Shown here piece after piece: positions 23,601-35,600 of a stretch of DNA of 64,000 nt. The stretch is from Bemisia tabaci (taxonomy: Eukaryota > Arthropoda > Insecta > Hemiptera > Aleyrodidae). Location: positions 50,986,985 through 51,050,984 of the forward strand of contig NC_092798.1 of NCBI RefSeq assembly GCF_918797505.1, in the 5' to 3' direction. Under the pieces are notes generated by a model. It was not told the DNA's origin. It made no database searches and worked only from the letters and a program-made list of their open reading frames with translations. Numbering within the stretch: position 1 is the first letter of the stretch; every line of letters starts with the position of its first letter. Position numbers and translations under genes: made by a program.

Positions 23601-26600
23601 TTTTAGATTATTATCCTCTACCCATTTGTTGACTCTATCGATGACCCATTTAATTTTATTTTCTATATCTACCCCTTTAACTACCACATTGATGTCATCA
23701 GCGTAGATTACTGTTTGAAGGTCAATTCCATTGTCCTCTAGAAAATCTGGCAGGTCATTTATGTATATAAGAAATAAAAGTGGACCTAGCAATGAGCCTT
23801 GGGCTACGCCAGCGGTACTAGGTGTGAAATTGGAATGATATTTTCGGCCATTTTTCGATACTTCGGTTGTTTGAAATCTACCGGAGAGGAAACTCCGAAC
23901 CAACTTACAGGCTTTAGTGGAAAAGCCATATTTTCTTAACTTTTCAATTAAGATATCGTGATCAACTAAGTCAAAGGCTTTCGACAGATCAAACTGTATG
24001 CTTACGATTGACTCTTTAGAACAAGCATTTTTTAGTTGCCTTATTTGGTTTAGGAAGGTCATGACCGCTAAGCCTGTATTTTTTCCTTTTCGGAATCCAA
24101 ACTGCGATGAAGTAAACAGATTGTTTTTTTCAAAATAATCATAGATTTGATTGTATAGAACTTTTTCGAGAATCTTTGACAAAAAAGGAAGTATCGCAAT
24201 GGGACGATAATTTTCCAGATCTTTTTTGGAGCCTTTTTTATGTAGCGGGAGAATTTTGGTTAATTTTAATGATTCCGGGAAATTCTCTGTGGAAATTGTT
24301 TCGTTTACTCCTTGAACTATTGGATCCAGCAGAAGTTCCAAATTATCTAACAGTAATTTGTTGGGAAATTCATCCAAACCAACTGCCGCTTTTTTGTTCA
24401 GTTGTTTGATAATATTTTGAACTTTGTACTTTGTGACGGATTTAAAATCAAAGGAATTTTTGTTTTTATTTTTATCTCTCATTAAATTACGAGCTAGGGC
24501 TGGACTTCCTGTTTTGGGAAATTTTGCCCTGATGTTCACAAAGCTGTCATTAAATTTGTTCGCAATTTCTACTGGATCATCAATTAGCTTCCCATCCATC
24601 AGGAGGTCACTTACATTTTCGTAAACGACTTGACATTCTAAATCGTTTTTGATGACCTTCCATACCTCTGCATTTTTTTTACTGGCAATGGCTGACTTTA
24701 TGCGCTCAACATTTTTTGAGTATCTACAATTACTTATGAGTTTTTTTATCTTTTTATTTGCTCTGTTTACTAATTTTTTATATTTTCTCAAATTGTGGAA
24801 CTTGAAGAGTTCCCAGTTCTTGTTTTTTTCTTTGATTAATTCCCCTAGTTCAATTTTTTTTAGAGATGGTAGCTCAAAATTATCTGTTTTCATTTTTTTC
24901 ACTTTCAGCGGGAAACTACTGTTGTAGTTTTCTACAATAGATTCATGCAGTTCTTGTAAAGTTAATTTTTTTTTCGATTTTATGTAGTCACCTATGGCAT
25001 TTTTAAAGATAGTGTTATTTCTTGCAGAGAAATATCTTTTCATTATGGGTTCTGTCTCATTACCTTTTAGCTTTGTTTGTGAAGCAATACTACAATGGTC
25101 GCTTAGAGTGGAGTCAAAGACATTTATATTCCCTATATCAAAATTTGAAAGACAGTTGTCAAGGAGGGTTTTGGAGTTTTTTCCTATCCTTGTGAACACA
25201 TTTTCAACATTGAGCTTTAGATTAAAGGATTTGGCCAACAACCTAAAAGAAGCGTTATCTTTGCATTTCGAGTCGTTCATATCGACATTGAAATCACCGT
25301 AAATGGCTACTGTATTTTTTTGCGGTTTGAGTTCGTTAAGCAATTTTTCCATATTACTAAGAAATACCTTGAAATTTCCTTTTGGAGGTCGATACACTAC
25401 AAGAATAAAAATTGGTTTTAAAAGTTGCACTTTTTTTATTGAGGTCACTTTGATACCTGTTATTTCAAATTCTTCTTCAATCGCTAAATGCTCAAAATCT
25501 AGTTGGTTATAATTTACCTGTGGAGAGACATATATGCTTGCTCCACCCCCCCGTTTTACTTTGCGGTTAAAGGAAGACGCTAAAGAGAACGTTTCTAGCT
25601 TAATAATATCCTTGACTTCTTTTATCCAGTGCTCAACAAAGCAGAGAATGTCAATTTTACTGCATTTTTCCTTAATTTCTACAAGTACTTCTTCATCTTT
25701 ATTCCTTAAACTACGTACATTATGAAAGTATACATCTAGTTGTACCTCATTCCTTAAATTGTTTTGCCGCATTTTATTTTCTAGCTTGGTTTTTTGAGAC
25801 TGGATGAGAGAAATGAATTTAGTACCTAATTCAACTGTGGGCACAGTTACGTCTAAGGCATTTAGTTTAAAGAATTTTCTCTGTCACTCTTGTTCAAAAT
25901 TAAGGATGACAGTTTTTCTGCGATTAGGTCCTTACCAAGGCTATTTAGGTGTATACCGTCTACCGAATAATGTTCCCGACTCATAGGCGTGTTTATAAAA
26001 TTACAATGCTTGTATTTTTTACTAAACTGAATTAACTCTAAATTAAATTTGTGGATCTCTTTATTAACAAACGCATCTTTGCTTGTGTCGGGTGGAGCCT
26101 CTTTGTTTGATTTTATTTTGTTTCATTACTCCCTCTGTTTTGTCCCTTTTCCCCCTTCTTTTTATTATTTTTTTACCCACTTCCCCCTCGCTTATCACTC
26201 ATGGAAAAGATGAAATTGCTGATTTAACAATTTTGTAGTCAAAATAAAACAAATGTAACTTGCAAATGCAAAGGACTGCAAAGACAAGGACAAATTGACA
26301 AGACAACTTGCTTGGACTGCTTGTGCAAGGACTTTTTAACAAATAATAAACTCTTGATTCTTACCTAGTAACATAAAGACAAAACTTCTGAATTTAAAGA
26401 ATAACTAAAAAATTGAATAAATTGACCTAGTTCTCCGCCTGATATATCTTGATTCGATAAAGGAACAAGAATCGTTAAAACAATTAGAAAATTGACTGTG
26501 TTCAACTGCATATTTACTTAGCTTGCTTCACACATTAAATTTGCGAAACGAATTTTTAGTAATGGTCCTAATTTCAAACTGATGACCACTTCTTTTTTGC

Positions 26601-29600
26601 TCTCTATGAAAGTAATTTTCATCAGGCTAAGCTGCTCTTCTCGGAAAATGCATACAGTAACATTTTAATGCTTTCATTAACTACAAAACGTTCAGTCTAT
26701 TTTTAAATTTTAATTCTGGTGGGTATACGTTTGTTTTTTTACTCATCAACTAAGCTCATCAAACACCAAGAAATTTTATCATCAAATCTTAGAGTCCTTT
26801 TTAACATGACTTGGGAGCTACTTGTGTCAACAATTTTACCCACTAGAAGGAGTGAAATTAGTGGTTAATACGCAAAATATAACCATTTGATAAGAGAAAT
26901 GATAAAGAAAGGTTTCAAATTCTTACCTGTAGGTTGACTTCAACAGTTTCCATTTCAACTCCCATGAATTTACCTTTGACTTTAAACATGCCATTGGTTT
27001 CAGCTGGAGATATTTCAAACTGGACATTTTTGAACTGAGAGGTTGGCAAACCCTCAATTTCAAGCAGGACACCAGTTTCTTTCAGCTTCTTTGCAGAGAA
27101 ACGGTGGCAAAGTTTCTTCTTGGACTTGGACTTGCTACTGTCAGACAACGTGTGTGGGTTCCTAAAAATTTGAATTCATAAAACATTAAATCCAGCATGT
27201 GGAGCTTTGTAGAACCTTACTTTTAAAGATCATATTAGAATCAAGGTGAAAGAATTAAATAAAAAGTATTAAAAAAATGCATGGGTTGATAGGCAAAAGA
27301 TCGAAATTGTCAAAAAGAAACAAAATTTTACTGTATAATCAAATATTAAAACCTATATGGCAGTATGCTTCACAACTATGGGGTTGTGCAAGCAAATCTG
27401 ATATAAATAAGGTAGAAAGATTCCAGTCGAAGGTTCTACAAGAAATTATTGGAGTACCATGGTTCGTAAGGAATGAAGACAAAAGGAGATAATTGGAGGT
27501 ACCCACAGTTAGACGAGTAATTGCTGAGACCACGAAGAGATATGAATGTCGTCTTGAAAAACCTGTCAATGAAGAGGATGTATACCTCTTAGATAGTACA
27601 ATATTAGTGAAAAGATAAAAAAATTGGGAGACCTTTGAACTCCCATCAAGATTTACATTGTAACTAGTCTGCAAGGTATGAATGAGAGTGTGAATGGAGT
27701 GCGAAAGGAAGAATGTGAAACAATTAAACTAAAGACCTTTATGTTTTAATATTTCTAAAAAAGAAGGCAGAGAATTTTACAATTCCTGTTTATTTAGATC
27801 ATCATCGTATTATCTAACAATACCTTGTAAAATTAATGCACTTCGTCTAGTTTTAGTTTTAAACCATGTGGATGGATACAAGAAAATACTTGTAGTAGTT
27901 ACGTTATATTTAAATAAAATTCTCCCCCCCCCCCCAAAAAAAAAAACCTCAGTACTTAGTTATTTGAAAATAATTATAAAATGTAAGCCTACAGCCATAT
28001 GAAAGATAATGAATTGTCGTAATTACACAATAAAAAGAAAAATAATAATTTTAGGTTCAATCAACTAACAGTGAGCGAACAAAGGGTGGAAAATCAAGAC
28101 AAAAGAAAATTTTGGGCTTCTTTGGGCTGAGAACAAGAAAAACCTTTTCAGTGTTTGATATTGTGATTAAAAAATTTAATGACAAAAGAGGTAATTTTAT
28201 GAACAGCCTCATCAACTGAATGGTAATAGAGTTCTACATTTAAATAAAGGACCCCGCACACCTCTTATGGGAAGCTGCACCACGACCGATTGCCTTCTGA
28301 CTTATGTTTTTCGATTCTCCTCAAGATGCTGATCAAAAGTTATAATTGCGCCAACTTTCTATGATGCACCGTTTTCGCAAAAAACCTAAGAGAAGATTCA
28401 ATTATTCGGCGACTATGAATAAAAAAGAACAAAGCATTTGAGGACAGGCCCGATGTAAATAAGGAAAAAACGTAGCGCGTGTCCGTCTTCTTATCTGTAC
28501 CTGCCGACTCAGAGGCTATCTCTCTCCCGCACTCGCCCGGTAGACGTTCAGACTTTCCTGTTCTTATGCTCCTCAAGAATCTGATTTGGATGGTCGAGCA
28601 AAACGGCGAGCGGAATCCGAGATAAGACTGCCGCTCAGTGCGGGAGTTCCCCTGATTTGTTCAGTCGAGTACTGAAATGAGGAATCTTTCTGGCTTTTTA
28701 TCGCCGAATAATTGAATCTTCTCTTAGGTTTTTTGCGAAAACGGTGCATCGTAGAAAGTTGGCGCAATTATAACTTTGGATCAGCATCTTGAGGAGAATC
28801 GAAAAACATAAGTCAGAAGGCAATCGGTCGTGGTGCAGCTTCCCATAAGAGGTGTGCGGGGTCCTTTGACCACTGATTATGTGTTGCAATATTCCTGACA
28901 CCAATCTTTCAAATCAGATTATTTTTTAATTTTTTTCGGAATGCAAATTAAGCTTGAAAATTGACATAAATTATGAAGTCAATTTCATTAATAGTTAATT
29001 TTTTCACTGAGGGCCATTTATGAAGAGATAAAACTTCAAATTATCACTATGTTCATGTTTATCGTGAAATTTCATTGAGGTTCTAAGTTTCCTCATTGGA
29101 AAGATCGAAAATAAATATTGACTTTTTCACTTGAACGAACGACCCAGCGACTTACTTCTTTAATTTTTGATTCTCGAGACAGTTTTGCACATACTCATTG
29201 TAGTATTTGACTTTGTCTTTGTAAAAGCAGATTTTGTCTTCCAAATTCTTCCTCGTTTCTCTCACAGTTTGTAACTCCTGTAATACATAGGAAAAAAAAA
29301 TATTTGAAAATGATCAATGAATTGATATTAAAAACAGGAAATTCAAACAATTAAAAACTTTGTATCGTCTATGTGTTCAGTCAGGCTACACGTACCACAG
29401 AGGCAGCGTGCTGTTTTATTAGTACAGCATTTAAATATTATTAAATATATTCTTCTATATCTCTACCTTGCTAACATATACTTTCTTTTTTATATTTATT
29501 TATTAATTTAAATATATTTAAGTTCTGTTTTATTGGTACAGCACTTAAATATGGCATTGTTCAAAATTAATGTTTTTGTTTCTACTTTGATACACTCAAT

Positions 29601-32600
29601 GCATTTCATAACTATGATATGCTATAATCAATAGTGTATCTTCAATCATATTTTAAAAATATTTTCATGGATTTGAAAAGCTAATTTGAGAATGAAAACA
29701 TTTCTGAGCGCATTATTGAGCGGTTAACTTGTTTCTTACAAGCATTTTTAGAAGCACAATACAACAGCAGAAATCATACCTGAGATTGGATTTTCCTATA
29801 CTTCCTTTTGTTACAAATATCTTGAGCCAGAGCAGAAATGATACTTTGGTAACCATCGTTGCGAGACACAAAACCTTTTTCTTCAAGTTGGTTCAGATAG
29901 TTTCGCAATTTTGTTTTACAATTCCTCAGCGATCCACTGAAAATTCAATCGGGAGAATCATGATAAAATCAGAAAACTGACTCATTAAATATTTATAAAA
30001 TGCATGGTAAAGTAGGGGTCTGTTTCAAAAAATTTTGGATTAAAATAATTGTGAGCCTTTAGATTGGCAGGAATGGAATCTTGAGGATCAAACTTGTTGC
30101 AATTAAACAATAATGGTCAATGTTGTTGCATTTTTTGAGAGGTTAAAATTTACAGAGAGATTCATGAACCAGTTTTAGGTTTTAAAATGTGAGAGCTGAT
30201 TGAAGCTATTTGTCTATTATTGGAAAGACGTTATTTTCCCAGAGAATTTGAGGCTGTGCTTTAACTTAGAATGACCTGAAAAATATAATTTAGACATATA
30301 TTCCAAAAAACTTCAGCCAATTTCATGTAATTTTTGATGAAAGTTCTTTTTAGTTTCTTAAAGTCATGTTGAAACCAATTAAAATCGAAGAGACGAAATG
30401 ATAAACCAGTGTGACTTCCATTATACACTGCAAATCCATGATGGTTGGAGAATGTGATTTAGTTGAAATATTTCGAAGCTCAGAATGTGCAGTGGTGATT
30501 TGTCTTCAAAATACTAAGGGTTCAATCTTAATTCAAAACTATTTGTGGGGAGGATACTAAAAAAGGAATAACTGAAATTGAGTGTAGGGCTTAGCAGTGA
30601 TTCCAGAGGGACTAACATTCAGAACATGGGATGAGATAAGTGACATAGTGAAATTAACTTACATGTAACAATCAGGGTTTGATTCACAGTTGTTACTAGC
30701 ATGTCTGGCTAGAATTTCCTCCGTCCTCTTTTCAAATTCTCTTTCTTGCTCAGGAGAAGGTTCTATCCTCAAGGAACCAGGCAAATTGTGACCGTTTAAA
30801 AAAGGCATCACTCGGACTAGAAGCTCTTTGGTGCTAAATTTTCAAAAGAGAAGGATATTAATGGCTTTTGGAATGTAAATATTCAATGAAAAACAGGCTA
30901 TTAAAGAGAATCAGGCGCAGTGTTCAAAACTCACAGGCGCCGACGCGCCAAATGCGCCTAAGAAATTGGTCATGGCGCCTAAAAAATGAAGGCTCTTTGC
31001 CAGCATGGCCCCTAAAAATTGCCCCTCCCCCCAAAAAAAATCCTACTTTTTCATTTTGGTGAATTTTCAAAATTTCCCCCCAAATTACAGTTACTAGTTC
31101 TGTGTGACTAAAACATCTTGCATCTAACTTTTCACTAAAGGCGCCATGATATATACCCAAAAAGTCAATCTGTCCCCTAAAAATCAAGCAAGCACATGGC
31201 TCCTAAAACTCAAAGGTGAGTTTCGAACACTGATCAGGCATACTTTCATTGCGTCATTGAACTTCAAAAAGACTACATGCCAGTATACCAAGGGTCTAAT
31301 CATAAAGAATGTTTGATACAGGCAGCCAGGAGGAGAAAATAGCCTCACAAAAATCTCCAGGAGTTCGAGTTTACAATTGTCTTTAAATAGAAAGAAATTG
31401 GGCCAAGTTTGGCCTCTCTAGATTTCAGTTTTGGAAAGCTGTACTATGGGCAGGTGTCCTGATAGCTGCGATTTTTGCTTCACCAAGTTGGTAAGAATGT
31501 ACGTGCCAGTACCAGTGAGAAGAGACTGCTTTGCAATACTGCGGTAATTTTTCTCCCATTCAAACTGCAGTTGTCTTGTTTTACAATTATTTGACATTTT
31601 TTCTTAGCCTGGAGGAAACACATATGCAGAAGAATTGGGAAGGGAACATGTTAATTTCCAAGTTACAAGACCTTGGTTTCGTCGAAACTATGATGAAAGC
31701 ATTCAGCTTCGGTTACATGTTTGCTACTTGCGGTTAATTTATGTTCACCGGTTTGTTTTAATACTCTCTCAGTCTCTGAGGTTTTCAGTTTTACTTAAGA
31801 ACTCATTTTGTAAGTATTTGATAAAATAAAGTAGGTGTTAGAGACACATCATTTAATATAATGATTTGTAAATTACAAGGATTTTAGATTTTTCTTGAAT
31901 TTCTACATCAAAGAAAGTTGCAACATTTTTTTTTCCTGAACTTTTTCTGTGATTCTGTGAATTTTCAGGACAATTCTGGTTCGATATAATTAATTTTTAA
32001 TTACGCTTGACTTACGCTATGAATAATTTGGTATCTTCTGTGACAGCTTCTTTGTTTTCCTCCACCTCAAATTTATTCACTAAGGTAAGATATAGGTCTG
32101 TCTTTCCCAGATGTCGGTTGAAAATTTCTTCTGCAGGGTTAAGACCCATCAGCTGACCAACTGATGGAGGCTCACAGCCTAGATCGTCTAGAAGTTCATG
32201 CAAGGGGTCCTCTGCATCCGGCGCTATCTGATATTCATATTCATGCAACAAATTATGTGTATTACACAGTTCCTGTAAAAGAAAATGAGAAAATCCCAGT
32301 AATAACAAGTGAAAACATAGTCTAGGACAGTAATGGACGAGATAAAAAAGGACTGCGTTATACGGAGGTCTTTGGTTTGTGGCATAATTTTACGCGAACA
32401 TCCACATCTTAATCATGCATTGATGTACGGAACTAATTTCAGCACACTCGTTGGACATACCAGTCAACAGAATGAATGTAAATGAACTATTGGCCTAGAG
32501 GTGACCAAAGGTAGATAATCTATCCTTTAAAAATCATTATAAAATGTTATCTTACTCTCTAGTATAGCAACGGGAAAAAACAAGGTGGAAAAACAGGAAA

Positions 32601-35600
32601 CGAGGCTAAAAATACACAATTAATAAAACCCGAAACGTTTCAACTCAAAACTGAGTCATTTTCAGTCGGAAACAATAAAAATTTAAAAAAAACGATGAAA
32701 AACCTGAGCCCTACATGGTGGTGGCCGGGATCTGTATAGCGCAATCTGAAATTAATGACCAACGTGCTACTCCCAAAGATCCTTGGCTTTTCCAAGTAAA
32801 TTCCCTGACTTAGCACCTAGACCTCTAGTCCGCCAGAAAACCCTGCTCAATTTAACAAGAATTTTTGTTGAATTTTTGGCTGAAAATTGTTATATCAAGT
32901 TTTTACTGTCGCTGAAAATAGGTATATGGATATATTTACCTCTAGAGTAATGTATATTGATGGCTGATGAATCAAGATAGCCTCTGAAAATTCAGTGACA
33001 CTATAATAGGTTTCAAGCTCCTCTACATCGCAGCAATCCCTGAAGAACCTTTTGAACGCCTCATGGCACTCGATAATGAATGGATTCAAACATATCAAGT
33101 GTTTGGACTCTTCACCAAACTAGAGACAATTATAAAAAAGAAAGAATAAATATACGAAAAAAATAAAATCGATTGCCATAGCACAATGAAGAAAAGCAGT
33201 GAGGAGTAATTTAGTACCTGCGAGGCATTTTCAAAATTTAGGAAATTAATCAATTAGCTGCGAGCTTGAGGGTTATTATCACATTTTTTTTTTTCCATTT
33301 TGAGATATCACAAAAAACCTTTCTTCTCACATACTCAGCTCTTTTTTAAATTTTGCAATCCCCATCTGGCTTTAGATAATCACTGCCAGACTGACAGATT
33401 TTTTCACACATATTACTAAGCATATTAAAAATTAAAAAAATTAATTTCTCTGGAAATGTAGGTTAAAACCTTTTGCTCTAACTCATTAAATCGTCTGAAT
33501 AAGATCAATGGGCCTGTTGCAAGGTGCAGGGATTTGCAAATTGATGCCTGATTCTTATGGCAAATTTCACGAAAAGAACGATGGCACTACTAAAAAACCT
33601 TGAAATGACCTCTCAAACTCAAAAAAAGCTGTTTTTGGAACCGACCCATTCAAAACGGTCGTTTTCGCGCGGTAACGGGTCCGCCATACTTGTGACGTGA
33701 AATGGTTCGACAGACCTGGTTTCTTCATCACTTTCAATGTATTTTCCCGTAAGGAAATGACAGCCGCTCTTCCAATGAAAATATTGAGTCAATCGATAAT
33801 TTTTTGATCAAAATGGAAATCAGAAATGGATTCCTCGTACGTTTAAATGGTTAAAACCTTCATTAGGTAAATGAGAACCGACGGGATAAACCCTATTTTT
33901 AAGGAAGACTGTAGTCAATGGGCGATTGTTTACATCTGCTTAGTGATAACAGACATGGAGATTAGCTCAATATTTAGCCATTTTCATGAGTTTTTACTTT
34001 TTTGTCACTATTTGAAGGTAAGTTTGTTTTGTAAATCAATTCTTTAGTGCCTTAGGATCATGTTAAAAGCTGTAAAAGTATACTTTGTTGCTTATTTATT
34101 CAGAACACACTCCGGCAGTCCAACGCTCAAACCTGGATGTAGCGAGTCAGTTGTTATTTCTTAATATTTCTCCCTTGAATGCTTCACTGAAGACACCAAA
34201 ATGATAGTATCAATCATTGATGATGAAAAAAACTTACCTTTGACGATACCGATGAGATGAGGAGACCGGTATGTTTTAGCTGGAGGCAAGGAAAGTAGAT
34301 GTAGGATCCTTCTTGGGTTACCAGATTTTATCGATAAATTTTTCTGCATAGTGTTACATTTAAAACACATAGGATTTTAAAATAACATAAGTTTATAAAA
34401 CGTGGAAACGTTCTGAATGATATTGAGATGTTTGTTGATGAGTTAAGAATGATTTGCACGCATTGAGAGAACATCCATGGTTTGAGCGTTGGACTGCCGG
34501 AGTGTGTTCTGAATTGATAAGTAACAATGTGCACCGTTACAGCTTTTAACATGATCCTAAGGCACTAGAAATTGATTTACAAAATAAACTTACCTTCAAA
34601 TAGTGACAAAAAAGTAAAACCTCATGAAAATGGTAGGGCTGTGCGAATAGTGAATTTTCCAAACGAAGCGAATAGCGAATAATTTCGGCAACTATTCGCG
34701 AATAGCGAAGCGAATAACGAATAATTTAAGTCAATTATTCACAGGTACGAATAGTAAAACGAATAATTGGAAATGACTTTTTTACGTGTGAAAATTCGTG
34801 AATATTACAAGTCGACAAAAAAATGTGACTAATTTTTAAGAATTTTCCATTTGTTCATACGCCTGCACAGAAAACAATGAAATGCTATGATAGTAGCCTA
34901 GGCTGTTAAGAATTTGTTCGAAGATCCCTGGATGCTGGCTTGACTGTCCCTACAGTTACATATGCATTTCCAGGATTTGAAGGTAACTGCGCGGGCGGTC
35001 AAGCTAGCATCGAAGGATCACTAGACACATTTTAGTATTTTATTTTTTTCGCTGTAAATAAAAATGTGTTTATGAACTTTTTTTTTCAATTTCAGAAATT
35101 TCTGTGTCTTTCAATCCTTAATTTGGGCTCTTTGCCTATTCCCCCAATCGCAATCGCTGTTCGTAAACTCGGCAAAGTCGGTAAAGATCAAAGGAGATCC
35201 GCCGTTCGCGATGTCTCGGGTGGAAGCGGAGGCCTTGCGCAGGTCCTCGCAACGTTTCACGATTGTCACTCGGAAATTCGTTATTTTTGATGGCGCGAAT
35301 ATTTGAAAATTCATTCCTCGTGACGGCGCGAATATTTGAAAATGTCAGTTCAAAAATTCACTATTCGCGACAGCGCGATTATTCGCAATTTCCGAATAGT
35401 GCGCGAGGCAGACGAAGCGAATAGTCGGAATTGCGAATATTCGCACAGCCCTAGAAAATGGCTAAATATTGAGCTAATCTCCATGTCTGTTATCACTGAA
35501 CAGATGTAAACAATCGCCCATTGACTACAGTCTTCCTTAAAAATAGGGTTTATCCCATCGGTTCTTATGTATCTAATGAAGGTTTTAACCATTTAAATGT

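Larger units (their letters stand above)
22575..26122 (-). mobile_element. CR1-like non-LTR retrotransposon, 5' truncated
   Basis: Inserted in the IQGAP last intron, in the same orientation as the gene. It has the end of ORF1 (SGNH-type DGIHLN), a complete-looking ORF2 (endonuclease plus reverse transcriptase), a ~290-bp 3' UTR with AATAAA, and a 3' tail of repeated ATTC at about 22578-22597. An esterase-like ORF1 and microsatellite tail fit the CR1/L2 group. The 5' part of ORF1 is missing. Confidence 0.85.
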
